NCBI RefSeq assembly: GCF_001705435.1
Contig: NZ_MDEN01000066.1
Span: 62,001 to 126,000 of the forward strand
Direction of reading: 5' to 3'
DNA from: Pseudomonas graminis
Lineage (GTDB): Bacteria; Pseudomonadota; Gammaproteobacteria; Pseudomonadales; Pseudomonadaceae
Length of the DNA: 64,000 nt
Part shown: positions 27,165 through 36,145 of the stretch, in pieces
Layout of the letters: every line of letters begins with the position of its first letter
How positions within the stretch are numbered: position 1 is the first letter of the stretch
The notes under the pieces: model-generated
What the model was told of the DNA's origin: nothing
The model's input: the letters and a program-made list of their open reading frames with translations, nothing else
Databases searched by the model: none
Made by a program: the position numbers and the translations under genes

Positions 27165-27690
27165 TTTTTAATACTCTTCGAATGTGTGCCTGGGTCAAGG
27201 CAAGTCAGGTAGTTAATTCATCGCAACTGCAACGTGGAAACGACTGGCACTAGTACACGCCGGGATGCGCAGGCATGGCAAACATTACAAACGGTGGCAA
27301 TTGGTGAGTTGCCGTTTGGGAAAGAAAATAAACACGGAGCGATTTCAGCTAATTGTGTTGCGGTGTTTGTGTCAACGGCATTTAAGTTTTTAAAGTCTGT
27401 GAGAGACAAATGCAGAAGTTTCCTACACTCGGGCGTTGCTTATGGGAGGGAGTTACGACTCCGGTCCTACCTGAGCGGCCGGGCGTGCCGCCTTTGACAG
27501 CCAGCGAGTGGATGAAAAGTGTCAGCGGCAGTTATTTGTGGGCGGAGAAATGGTCAATCAACGTTGCGGGGAAGCGGAGAGAGTGAGGGCTGTACATATA
27601 GAAAAAATAGATAGATGTGCGGCGGTTAGCCAGCGTCGAAACAGTAAGACTTTTAGTGGATCAACGCTTTTCTAAATATGAACGACAAAG

Positions 27691-27716
27691 AAAACGGCGC
27701 CTGTTGGCGCCGTTTT
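27691..27716 (-). terminator. Rho-independent terminator after tcyN
   Basis: AAAACGGCGCC and GGCGCCGTTTT form an 11-bp perfect stem with a 4-nt loop. On the minus strand it ends in TTTTC and lies 20 bp after the tcyN stop. Confidence 0.8.
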
Positions 27717-27735
27717 GAACACATATCGTGTCGGA

Positions 27736-28479
27736 CTAGTTCCTGCTGCGCTCAAGAAACTGCCTTGTGCGTTCTTCTTTGGGATTGGCAAACAGCGCTT
27801 TCGCCTCACCCTGTTCAACGATGACGCCCTTGTCGATGAAAATCACCCGGTTGGCGACGTCCCGCGCGAAGCTCATTTCGTGGGTCACGATCACCATCGT
27901 GCGTTTCTCCAGCGCCAGGGCGTGAATCGTATTCAGCACCTCGCCCACCAGCTCGGGATCGAGCGCAGACGTCGGTTCATCGAACAGAATGACTTCAGGC
28001 TCCATGGCCAGCGCACGGGCAATCGCCACCCGCTGTTGTTGGCCGCCAGACAGCCGACGCGGATAAGCGTCCTCTTTCCCCGCGAGGCCGACTTTCGCCA
28101 GCAGCGCGCGGCCCAGCTCAATGGCCTGCTCGCGCGGCATCTTCTTGACCACGGTCGGGCCTTCGATGACGTTTTCCAGCGCCGTGCGATGGGGGAACAG
28201 ATTGAAGTTCTGGAAGACGAACCCGACATGCTGGCGCAGTTGCCGGATCAGTCCCTGTTGCTGGCTCAGCGGACGGCTCAAATCGACTTTGATGTCGCCC
28301 ACGACAATGCTGCCGCTCGTGGGCACTTCCAGCAGGTTCAGGCAGCGCAACAAAGTGGTTTTGCCCGACCCGCTTGGGCCGATGATCGCCACCACCTCGC
28401 CAGGCTCGACCTTCAGGTCGATGCCCTTGAGCACTTCGTTGCCCTTGAATTGCTTGGTCAGTTTTTCAACCGTGATCAT
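27736..28479 (-). CDS. tcyN: L-cystine ABC transporter ATP-binding protein TcyN
   Basis: A 247-residue ATPase of the polar amino acid class. Walker A is GPSGSGKTT (about 34), the Q-loop FVFQNFNLFPH, the signature LSGGQQQR, Walker B VILFDEPTSALD and the H-loop IVTHEMSFA. It lies 3 bp after the permease gene. Assignment to cystine rests on the linked binding protein and D-cysteine desulfhydrase. It energises uptake of L-cystine, and probably of analogues such as diaminopimelate. Confidence 0.9.
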   Translation of the reverse strand: MITVEKLTKQFKGNEVLKGIDLKVEPGEVVAIIGPSGSGKTTLLRCLNLLEVPTSGSIVVGDIKVDLSRPLSQQQGLIRQLRQHVGFVFQNFNLFPHRTALENVIEGPTVVKKMPREQAIELGRALLAKVGLAGKEDAYPRRLSGGQQQRVAIARALAMEPEVILFDEPTSALDPELVGEVLNTIHALALEKRTMVIVTHEMSFARDVANRVIFIDKGVIVEQGEAKALFANPKEERTRQFLERSRN

Positions 28480-28482
28480 GCC

Positions 28483-29151
28483 TCAGGACTCCACGTCGTG
28501 GCGGTTGGCCCGTGCTTCCAGGCGATTTTGGAAATGCGCCAGGATGCTGCACAGCACCCAGTAGATCACCGCAACGGTGAAATACATGGTGAAAATTTCC
28601 AGCGTCCGCGAAGAGATCAGCTGCGCCTGGCGGAACACTTCCGGCACCTGAATGGTGGCGGCCATCGCCGTGTCCTTCACCAGCGAAATAAAGCTGTTGC
28701 CCAGTGGCGGCAACGCGGTGCGTGCAGCTTGCGGCAAGATGGCGCGGCGCATCGTCTGCGCGCGCGTCATGCCGATGCTCGCAGCGGCTTCCCATTGCCC
28801 TCGGTCCACCGAACTGATCGCGGCCCGAAGGATTTCGCAGGCATATGCGGCCATGTTCAGCGAAAGACCGATCAGCGCTGCGGTGATCGCATCCAGTTCA
28901 ATCCCCAGGTCCGGCAAGCCGTAATAGATCATGAACAGCTGGACGAGAAGCGGCGTCCCACGGAAAAACGACACGTAAACCCTGGCAACGGCACTGATGA
29001 CCCAGATCTTCGACAAACGCATCAGTGCCAGGCCGAAGCCCAGCACCAATCCGAAAAACATCGACCCCAGGCTCAAGCCCACCGTGTAATACGCGCCCTT
29101 GAGCAAAAAGGGCGCGGAGTCCAGCGCGAGCTGAAGGCTCTCTGGAATCAT
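28483..29151 (-). CDS. tcyL: L-cystine ABC transporter permease TcyL
   Basis: A 222-residue permease of the His/Glu/Gln class, with about five membrane segments (23-45, 58-75, 85-105, 150-170 and 185-207). The coupling loop lies around WEAAASIGMTRAQTMRRAIL. Its start overlaps the tcyJ stop by 4 bp, which indicates coupled translation. Confidence 0.9.
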   Translation of the reverse strand: MIPESLQLALDSAPFLLKGAYYTVGLSLGSMFFGLVLGFGLALMRLSKIWVISAVARVYVSFFRGTPLLVQLFMIYYGLPDLGIELDAITAALIGLSLNMAAYACEILRAAISSVDRGQWEAAASIGMTRAQTMRRAILPQAARTALPPLGNSFISLVKDTAMAATIQVPEVFRQAQLISSRTLEIFTMYFTVAVIYWVLCSILAHFQNRLEARANRHDVES

Positions 29152-29945
29152 TTGGTCACGTCAGCCTTGAAGTACTTGTCCGACAGCTTGGCGAGGGTGC
29201 CGTCGGCGCGCAGCTTGTCGATGGCCTTGTTGATCGCGTCCAGCAATTCAGGCTCGCCCTTGCGCAGTGCGACACCGGACTCCTGACGGGAGAACGCTTC
29301 GCCGGAGACCGCCAGTTTGTCCTTGGTCTTGGCGACCAGTTCCAGTGCAGCGAGGCGATCGACGAGGATGGCGTCGATACGGCCGACACGCAGGTCCTGG
29401 TATTTGGTCGGATCATCGTCGTAGGTTTTGACGATGGCATCAGGCACGTTGGCTTTGAGCCATTCTTCGTAGTTGGTGCCCAGACCGACGCCGACTTTCT
29501 TGCCTTTCAGGTCAGCAGCCGTCTTGATCACGCCGACGTCTTTGGTCTGCACCAACGCTTGAATGCCCGACACGGTGTACGGTTCGGAGAAGTCGTACTT
29601 TTTCTTGCGCTCGTCGGAGATGGTCACCTGATTGATCACCACATCCAGACGCTTGGATTCCAGCGCGGCCAGAATGCCAGCCCACGGCGTGGCTTGCAGC
29701 TTGACCTTGACGCCCAGTTCCTTGGCGAGTGCTTCAGAGAACTCGACTTCAAAACCGGTTAGTTTGCCGTCTTCACCCACGAAGCTGAACGGGGGATAAG
29801 TGCCTTCCAGGCCGACATTGAGGGTTCCATTCTTTTTGATCGTTGCCAGTTGTTCGCCAGCCATAGCCTGGCTGACCAGACCGGTGCCCAGCACCAGGCT
29901 GAAGGCCGACAACAGAAAGGTGCGGCGGATTGCAGACATGTTCAT
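29148..29945 (-). CDS. tcyJ: Cystine-binding periplasmic protein TcyJ
   Basis: A 265-residue binding protein with a signal peptide that ends at SQAMA, cleavage after residue 29. The mature protein starts GEQLATIKKNGTLNVGLEGT, followed by TYPPFSFVGEDGKLTGFEVE, the standard family-3 amino-acid binding fold. It captures L-cystine in the periplasm for TcyL/TcyN. The 230-bp gap to dcyD contains AT-rich sequence (30090-30140) that could serve as its promoter. Confidence 0.9.
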   Translation of the reverse strand: MNMSAIRRTFLLSAFSLVLGTGLVSQAMAGEQLATIKKNGTLNVGLEGTYPPFSFVGEDGKLTGFEVEFSEALAKELGVKVKLQATPWAGILAALESKRLDVVINQVTISDERKKKYDFSEPYTVSGIQALVQTKDVGVIKTAADLKGKKVGVGLGTNYEEWLKANVPDAIVKTYDDDPTKYQDLRVGRIDAILVDRLAALELVAKTKDKLAVSGEAFSRQESGVALRKGEPELLDAINKAIDKLRADGTLAKLSDKYFKADVTK

Positions 29946-30175
29946 GAAAGTCCCCTGTTTTAATTGGAATGTCAGGCAAGTATCAGACCCGACGAAGCTA
30001 CGTTGGGATCACGCGTTTATCCAGCTTTTTCAGTCGCCTGCGAGGCTCTGCGCGCCGGCTGGCGGCGATCATAAGACCCGAACCAAGGCCTGAAAAATAA
30101 TAAAAATCGAACTGCTTATCAGTTTTTGGAATATTAAGCCTGTGCAACCCTGCGAGCAGGAGTTTGAAGGGGGCT

Positions 30176-31177
30176 CTATGCCGCCGAAAAGACGCCCTGG
30201 TACGCAAACAAGGCAGGCGCCCCGCCGGTGTGCAGGAACACGATCGGCCCGTCTTCGAAACGCTGCCGGCCAATGCCGTCGAGCAGTCCGGCCATGGCTT
30301 TGCCGGTATAGACCGGGTCCAGCAGCAGCCCTTCATGACTGGCCACCAGCCGGATCGCCGCCAGCGTCCCGGCATTCGGCTCGCCGTACCGTGGGCCGAA
30401 GTATTCGTCCCACAGCTGCACCTTGAACGCGGCGGGCAATGATTCGCCCAGCAGTTCGACGGTTTGCTCGGCCAGACGCTGAACCTTGGGCGCCTGGGTT
30501 TCTTCCGGGCGCGACACGGTCACGCCAATCACCGGGAGCTCGGGCAGTTCTTCAGCCAGCGCAAGTGCCAGGCCGCTGTGGGTACCGGCACTGCCCGACG
30601 CGAGGACGACGGCTGCAAATGAGAGGCCGCTTTGCTTGATCTGCTCGGCCAGTTCAAAACCGGCCTGCACATAACCCAGCGCGCCGAGGGCGTTCGAACC
30701 GCCGATCGGCACCAGGTACGGCTTCTTGCCGCTGAGACGCAGTCGGCTCGCAAGTGCTTGCAACTGGTCGTCTGCATTGTCGAGGTTCTCGACCACTTCG
30801 ACCTTGGTATCGAACAAATCCAGCAACAGGCGATTGCCGTTGCCCAGGTAATTGCTGTCGTCAGTCGCGATCGGGTTTTCCAGCAGGGCGACACAACCCA
30901 GGCCAAGACGGGCGGCGAGGGCGGCGGTTTGGCGAACATGATTGGACTGAATGGCGCCCGCAGTGATCAGCGTGTCGCACCCTTGAGCCAAGGCGTCGGC
31001 CGCGAGGTATTCCAGCTTGCGCAGCTTGTTGCCGCCCATGGCCAACGGGGTGATGTCGTCGCGTTTCACGTAAATGTCGCGGCCGGCCCAGGTCGAAAGG
31101 CGTTCCAGCTTTTCAAAGGGCGTCGGGCCGCCGAGCAATTCCAGACGGTTAAAACGGGCGAGCTGTTGTTTGATCAT
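30176..31177 (-). CDS. dcyD: D-cysteine desulfhydrase
   Basis: A 333-residue PLP enzyme of the ACC-deaminase/D-cysteine desulfhydrase group. It converts D-cysteine to pyruvate, ammonium and hydrogen sulfide. The PLP lysine is Lys51 in MGGNKLRKLE, and AGAIQSNHVRQTAALAA and GSAGTHSGLA are substrate and phosphate-binding loops. The frame is open to 31327, but the ATG at 31177 gives the family start MIKQQLARFNRLEL. It accompanies the cystine importer as in other gamma-proteobacteria. Confidence 0.88.
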   Translation of the reverse strand: MIKQQLARFNRLELLGGPTPFEKLERLSTWAGRDIYVKRDDITPLAMGGNKLRKLEYLAADALAQGCDTLITAGAIQSNHVRQTAALAARLGLGCVALLENPIATDDSNYLGNGNRLLLDLFDTKVEVVENLDNADDQLQALASRLRLSGKKPYLVPIGGSNALGALGYVQAGFELAEQIKQSGLSFAAVVLASGSAGTHSGLALALAEELPELPVIGVTVSRPEETQAPKVQRLAEQTVELLGESLPAAFKVQLWDEYFGPRYGEPNAGTLAAIRLVASHEGLLLDPVYTGKAMAGLLDGIGRQRFEDGPIVFLHTGGAPALFAYQGVFSAA

Positions 31178-31374
31178 GGTGGCGTCGACAGGTCTGCAAT
31201 TGAGTCGCAGGACTATAGGCAGACGTTTCCCGCAGGGCAACCGCCCGGCGTCCGCCATCCTCCAGGCAGAAGCCTCACAAAAATAGTTATTTTTTTGCCG
31301 CGAAGGGATGTCGTAGAGTGATTCCACTTCGGCCGTTACAGCCTGACTCGCCGTTGAATTGAGGAGAAATCTGC

Positions 31375-32337
31375 GTGAGCACTATTCCCGACCTGTCCCC
31401 GGAATCCTGCGCCGAGGGCGTGACCGGCCACTGGCAATTGCAGCGGATTGTGGGCGAATTGCGCGCCGCGCGTGATGACTGGCGTACCAGCAACGGCCGA
31501 ATCAGCGGCGAGAAGGGCGGCCGCGAGCTGCCTTCGCGGGAGGCCATGCGCGACATTCTCGATGCCTTGTGCGGCGCGCTGTTTCCGATGCGGCTGGGGC
31601 CGGTGGACCTGCGCGAAGAGAGCGAGGACTTCTACGTCGGCTACACCCTCGACGTGGCGCTGAATTCGTTGCTCGACCAGGCGCGCCTTGAACTGCGCTA
31701 CGCCGCCCGCCAGAAAGGCCAGGATGCCAGCTGCGCGGACGTGCATGCGGAACGGCTGATTCAGGATTTCGCCAGCGCGCTGCCGACCATTCGCCGCATC
31801 CTCGACACCGACGTGCTGGCGGCGTATCACGGCGACCCCGCCGCGCGCAGTGTGGATGAGGTGTTGCTGTGCTACCCGGGCATTCTGGCGGTGATCCACC
31901 ATCGTCTGGCCCATCACCTGTATCACAACGGGTTGCCCTTGCTGGCACGCATCAGCGCCGAACTGGCCCATTCCGCGACCGGCATCGATATTCATCCCGG
32001 CGCGCAGATCGGCCCAAGCTTCTTCATCGATCACGGGACAGGCGTGGTGATTGGCGAGACTGCAATCATCGGCGAGCGCGTGCGCATTTATCAGGCGGTC
32101 ACGCTGGGCGCCAAACGTTTCCCTTCCGATGAGGATGGTCAGTTGCTGAAGGGCCATGCGCGCCACCCGATCGTCGAAGATGATGTGGTGATTTATGCGG
32201 GCGCCACGATTCTGGGGCGCATCACCATTGGCAAGGGCTCGACCATCGGCGGCAACGTCTGGCTGACGCGCGGCGTCCCGGCAGGCAGCAACGTCAATCA
32301 GGCGAGCCTGCAGCACGAGGATGGCTGTCCGAAGTAG
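31375..32337 (+). CDS. epsC: Serine O-acetyltransferase EpsC
   Basis: A 320-residue serine acetyltransferase that makes O-acetylserine from serine and acetyl-CoA for cysteine synthesis. It starts with GTG, preceded by AGGAGA. The N-terminal half is helical. The C-terminal part (about 190-310) is a left-handed hexapeptide beta helix (GIDIHPGAQIGPSFFIDHGT, VVIGETAIIGERVRI, GATILGRITIGKGSTIGGN) with the catalytic His in FIDHGTG. It is longer than CysE of E. coli, typical of the EpsC type. It is divergent from dcyD with a 197-bp gap, so shared control by sulfur supply is plausible. Confidence 0.9.
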   Translation: MSTIPDLSPESCAEGVTGHWQLQRIVGELRAARDDWRTSNGRISGEKGGRELPSREAMRDILDALCGALFPMRLGPVDLREESEDFYVGYTLDVALNSLLDQARLELRYAARQKGQDASCADVHAERLIQDFASALPTIRRILDTDVLAAYHGDPAARSVDEVLLCYPGILAVIHHRLAHHLYHNGLPLLARISAELAHSATGIDIHPGAQIGPSFFIDHGTGVVIGETAIIGERVRIYQAVTLGAKRFPSDEDGQLLKGHARHPIVEDDVVIYAGATILGRITIGKGSTIGGNVWLTRGVPAGSNVNQASLQHEDGCPK

Positions 32338-32379
32338 CCCGTCATGTCGCAAATTTCGGGGTGCGCACGCTGGCCTCTT

Positions 32380-32446
32380 CCCGGCTGAAGCCGGTCCCAC
32401 TGATCGATCGAGCACATCGTGTAGGACCGGCTCCAGCCGGGAAGGC
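32380..32446. repeat. Inverted REP pair before betT
   Basis: CTTCCCGGCTGAAGCCGGTC and the inverse GTAGGACCGGCTCCAGCCGG face each other across about 25 bp. It belongs to the same REP class as the array at 18.9-19.4 kb. The rest of the 32338-32706 gap holds the BetI-like site below and no gene. Confidence 0.8.
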
Positions 32447-32591
32447 GGCGTGTGTCACTCCGCAATTTCTTCAGCGCTTTAAAAACCCTCCCGAACCCAC
32501 GGAACGAAAGGCTTTCGTTGTCCGTCCTACCCTCGCCTGAGAGAGCGTCACGCCACTGTGTATTAGTCTCCAGCCGTGTTTTCATGCTTTA

Positions 32592-32605
32592 ATTGAACGT
32601 TCAAT
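32592..32605. promoter_or_regulatory. BetI-like operator
   Basis: ATTGAACGTTCAAT is a perfect 14-bp palindrome about 100 bp before betT, and matches the type of dyad known for the BetI repressor in bet promoters. No betIBA genes lie nearby, so control would be in trans and relieved by choline. Confidence 0.6.
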
Positions 32606-32706
32606 CAAGTTAAACCGGTGGTTCGCTGCCCGCTGATCTCAGGAGGCCTACCTTTGCCGCATACACGTTGCATGATCAATCCCCTCGCCCGCGCGGCGGT
32701 ATTCAT

Positions 32707-34701
32707 ATGAATAATTCGAGCGCTCCGAACAGCTCGGCTGTTCGCATGAACGGCCCTGTTTTCTACTTTGCCGCCAGCTTCATCCTGATCTTCGGACTGG
32801 TCGTGATCGGTTTCCCGGAAGCCTCGGGTGCCTGGTTGCTTGCCGCGCAGAACTGGGCCGCCAATACCGTTGGCTGGTACTACATGCTGGCCATGACCCT
32901 GTATCTGCTGTTCGTGGTTGTTACCGCGATTTCAGGCTACGGCAAGATCAAGCTTGGCGCGGACCACGACGAACCCGAGTTCAGCTACCTGTCTTGGGCC
33001 GGCATGCTGTTCGCCGCAGGGATCAGCATCACGCTGTTCTTCTTCTGTGTGTCCGAACCGCTGACCCACATGCTGGCGCCGCCACAGGGGGAAGGCGGGA
33101 CCACCCAATCGGCACGTCAAGCTATGCAGCTGCTGTTTCTGCACTGGGGCTTGCACGGTTGGGGCGTGTTCGCGTTCGTCGGCATGGCACTGGCTTACTT
33201 CGCGTATCGCCATAACCTGCCGCTGGCATTGCGTTCAGCGCTGTATCCGCTGATCGGCAAGCGCATCAATGGCCCGATCGGCTATGCGGTCGACGGCTTC
33301 GGCATCATCGCCACCATCTTCGGCCTCGGCGCCGACATGGGCTTTGGCGTCCTGCACCTGAACTCCGGGCTGGACTACCTGTTCAACGTGCCGCACACCC
33401 AATGGATTCAGGTGGGTTTGATCACCCTGATGATGGGCGCGGCAATCCTCGTGGCCATTGCAGGCGTGGACAAAGGCGTGCGCGTCATGTCCGACATCAA
33501 CATGCTGCTGGCCTGCGCGCTGCTGCTGTTCGTGTTGTTTGCCGGGCCCACGCAACACCTGCTCAATACCCTGGTGCAGAACATCGGTGATTACCTCGGC
33601 GCACTGCCGGTCAAGAGCTTCGACGTGTATGCGTACGACGGCCCGAGTGACTGGCTGGGCGGCTGGACCGTGTTTTATTGGGCGTGGTGGATTGCCTGGT
33701 CGCCGTTCGTGGGTCTGTTCATTGCGCGTATCTCCCGTGGCCGCACCATTCGTGAATTCGTCTGTGGCGTGCTGCTGATTCCGCTGGGTTTCACCCTGGC
33801 CTGGATGTCGATCTTCGGTAACAGCGCCATCGACCTGGTGCTGAACCACGGCATGGCGGCCTTGGGCCAATCGGCTATCGACGATCCGTCGATGACCCTG
33901 TACCTGATGTTGCAGACGTACCCGTGGAGCCGGACGGTCATTGCGGTGACGGTGTTCATCAGCTTCGTGTTCTTCGTGACCTCGGCCGACTCCGGCACCG
34001 TGGTGCTGTCGACACTGTCCGCCAAGGGCGGCAGCCCGGACGAAGACGGCCCGAAATGGCTGCGCGTGTTCTGGGGCGTGATGACCGCGCTGATCACCAG
34101 CGGGTTGCTGTTCTCGGGCAGCATCGATGCGCTGAAGTCAGCGGTGGTGCTGACCTCGTTGCCGTTCTCGCTGATTCTGCTGCTGATGATGTGGGGGCTG
34201 CACAAGGCGTTCTATATGGAATCCCAGCGCAAGATCGCCCAGCTGTATTCGCTGGCACCGGTCTCTGGAGCGCGGCGCGGCGGATGGCGTCAGCGTCTGA
34301 CCCAGGCGGTGGCGTTCCCGTCCCGGGACGAGGTTTACCGCTTCCTCGATCAGACCGTGCGCCCGGCGATTGAAGAAGTGACGGCAGTGTTCGTCGAGAA
34401 GGGCCTGACCGTCGTGACTCAGCCGGATCCGGCCAACGACACCGTGGGCCTGGAGATCGGCCACGGTGAAGAGCGTCCGTTCGTGTACCAGGTGACCATG
34501 CGTGGCTACTTCACGCCGTCCTTTGCGCGCGGCGGCATGGGCTCCAAGCAGCTCAATAACCGCCGTTACTACCGCGCCGAGGTGCACCTGAGCGAAGGCA
34601 GTCAGGACTACGACCTGGTGGGCTACACCAAGGAACAGGTGATTAACGACATCCTCGATCAGTACGAGCGCCACATGCAGTTCCTGCACCTGGTGCGTTG
34701 A
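32707..34701 (+). CDS. betT: BCCT-family choline transporter BetT
   Basis: A 664-residue secondary transporter with 12 membrane segments (about residues 10 to 495) and a long cytoplasmic C-terminal domain (about 510-664) of the BetT type, which tunes activity to osmolarity. The BCCT signature is visible around WTVFYWAWWIAWSPFVGLFI. It imports choline with protons for glycine betaine synthesis. The start is uncertain: the ATG at 32707 has a weak ribosome site, and the frame is open to a TTG at 32668 behind AGGAGG that is 21 nt away. I chose 32707 as it fits relatives. Confidence 0.9.
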   Translation: MNNSSAPNSSAVRMNGPVFYFAASFILIFGLVVIGFPEASGAWLLAAQNWAANTVGWYYMLAMTLYLLFVVVTAISGYGKIKLGADHDEPEFSYLSWAGMLFAAGISITLFFFCVSEPLTHMLAPPQGEGGTTQSARQAMQLLFLHWGLHGWGVFAFVGMALAYFAYRHNLPLALRSALYPLIGKRINGPIGYAVDGFGIIATIFGLGADMGFGVLHLNSGLDYLFNVPHTQWIQVGLITLMMGAAILVAIAGVDKGVRVMSDINMLLACALLLFVLFAGPTQHLLNTLVQNIGDYLGALPVKSFDVYAYDGPSDWLGGWTVFYWAWWIAWSPFVGLFIARISRGRTIREFVCGVLLIPLGFTLAWMSIFGNSAIDLVLNHGMAALGQSAIDDPSMTLYLMLQTYPWSRTVIAVTVFISFVFFVTSADSGTVVLSTLSAKGGSPDEDGPKWLRVFWGVMTALITSGLLFSGSIDALKSAVVLTSLPFSLILLLMMWGLHKAFYMESQRKIAQLYSLAPVSGARRGGWRQRLTQAVAFPSRDEVYRFLDQTVRPAIEEVTAVFVEKGLTVVTQPDPANDTVGLEIGHGEERPFVYQVTMRGYFTPSFARGGMGSKQLNNRRYYRAEVHLSEGSQDYDLVGYTKEQVINDILDQYERHMQFLHLVR

Positions 34702-34714
34702 GGCTGTTTCGTTT

Positions 34715-34802
34715 GTAGAAACACGCGTGCCCGCGACGGCGTCGTGCCAGTCCCTCTAACCGGGGGCAGCCACGAAATCTTCGCGGGCACGCGCGCTTCT
34801 AC
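34715..34802 (+). terminator. Long inverted repeat after betT
   Basis: GTAGAAACACGCGTGCCCGC (34715 on) pairs with GCGGGCACGCGCGCTTCTAC (to 34802) with few mismatches over 22 bp. There is no T-run, so it may be a transcript-stabilising structure or a REP-like element rather than a true terminator. Confidence 0.5.
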
Positions 34803-34811
34803 CGCCCGGTT

Positions 34812-34958
34812 TTACGCCAGGCCACCATTCGCCCGCAGCACTTGACCATACACCCAGCCTGAATCCGGGCCGGCAAGGAAGGGCATGACGCTGGCGATAT
34901 CTTCCGGCTGTCCCAGCCGTTGCAGCGGCGGCATGTTGGCGAAGTGCTGAATTTGCTA
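34812..34958 (-). pseudogene. Relic of a short-chain dehydrogenase (C-terminal end)
   Basis: The minus strand encodes QHFANMPPLQRLGQPEDIAS, then MPFLAGPDSGWVYGQVLRAN and GGLA before TAA. That is the typical C-terminus of an SDR oxidoreductase. An in-frame TAG stands two codons before this segment (about 34956-34958), and the catalytic and cofactor parts are missing. The rest of 34959-35107 holds the promoter area of the aldo-keto reductase. Confidence 0.65.
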
Positions 34959-35107
34959 AGCGAACAATTGAATGCGCATCGCCGCCTGTCTGCGCTGAAG
35001 GGGTGGCATTCGTCCACTCGCTTGAACCCCCTCGTCGCACGCAAATCCGAGTAATCTCACGGGTTTGGTTATGTGACCTGACTTCCATACAAGAAAGAGA
35101 GGACTGG

Positions 35108-36145
35108 ATGACTTACATCGCTGCCGAAAACCGTTATGAACGCATTCCCTATCGTCGCGTAGGCCGTAGCGGCCTGGTGTTGCCAGCGCTCTCCATGGGG
35201 CTGTGGCACAACTTCGGCGACAGCACGCCGATGGACACCCAGCGCGCGATGCTGCGCACGGCCTTTGATCTGGGTATCAACCACTTCGACCTCGCCAACA
35301 ACTATGGCCCGCCCTACGGCAGTGCCGAGATCAACTTCGGCCGCCTGCTCAAAGAAGACTTCAAGCAGTACCGGGACGAGTTGATCATCTCCAGCAAAGC
35401 CGGCTGGGACATGTGGCCGGGGCCTTACGGTCAGGGCGGCGGATCGCGCAAGTACGTGCTCGCCAGCCTCGACCAGAGCCTGCAGCGCATGGGTCTGGAC
35501 TACGTCGATATTTTCTATTCCCACCGCTTCGACCCGGACACCCCGCTGGAAGAAACCGCCAGCGCACTGGCCACCGCTGTGCAGCAGGGCAAAGCGCTGT
35601 ATATCGGGATTTCGTCGTATTCAGGCGCCAAAACCCGGGAAATCGCCGGCCTGCTGAAAGAGTGGAAAGTGCCGCTGCTGATTCATCAGCCGGCCTATAA
35701 CCTGCTCAATCGCTGGGTCGAAAAAGACCTGCTGGACACCACCGAGGAACTCGGCTCGGGCGTTATCGCGTTCACCGCACTGGCCCAGGGGTTGCTCTCG
35801 GACAAGTACCTGAACGGCATTCCAAAAGACGCGCGGGTCAACCGTCCCGGCGGCGGCTCGTTGCAGGCGGCGCATTTGTCGGAGCAGAACATCGAGCACG
35901 TGCGTGCGCTGAACGAGATCGCCAAGCGTCGCGGCCAGAGCCTGGCGCAGATGGCACTGGCCTGGACGCTGCGCGATCCACGCGTCACCTCCGCACTGAT
36001 CGGTGCAAGCCGTCCGGAGCAGATCATCGAGAACGTCGGCGCCCTCGACAATCTTGAGTTCAGTCAGGAAGAACTGGCCGAGATCGACCGCTTCGCAGTC
36101 GAAGGCGGGATTAACTTGTGGGAAAAGCCTTCGTCGGCGGAGTAA
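35108..36145 (+). CDS. Aldo-keto reductase, YghZ/Gpr-like
   Basis: A 345-residue NADPH-dependent reductase of the AKR14 type (E. coli YghZ, L-glyceraldehyde 3-phosphate reductase). The catalytic Asp and Tyr lie in FDLANNYGPPYGSAE near residue 60, the Lys in ISSKAG near 97, and the His in FYSHRFD near 138. The NADPH site is near GASRPEQI (about 300). The frame is open to 35003, but GAGAGGA precedes the ATG at 35108. It probably detoxifies aldehydes such as methylglyoxal. Confidence 0.88.
   Translation: MTYIAAENRYERIPYRRVGRSGLVLPALSMGLWHNFGDSTPMDTQRAMLRTAFDLGINHFDLANNYGPPYGSAEINFGRLLKEDFKQYRDELIISSKAGWDMWPGPYGQGGGSRKYVLASLDQSLQRMGLDYVDIFYSHRFDPDTPLEETASALATAVQQGKALYIGISSYSGAKTREIAGLLKEWKVPLLIHQPAYNLLNRWVEKDLLDTTEELGSGVIAFTALAQGLLSDKYLNGIPKDARVNRPGGGSLQAAHLSEQNIEHVRALNEIAKRRGQSLAQMALAWTLRDPRVTSALIGASRPEQIIENVGALDNLEFSQEELAEIDRFAVEGGINLWEKPSSAE

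Noticed and set aside
27218..27409. TTG-started minus-strand frame of 63 codons
   Set aside because: No recognisable domain, poor ribosome site, and AT-rich non-coding surroundings.
27715..29286. Plus-strand frame (523 codons) opposite tcyN and tcyL
   Set aside because: It is rich in His, Gln and Arg, as expected of antisense reading of high-GC genes, and spans two real overlapping genes.
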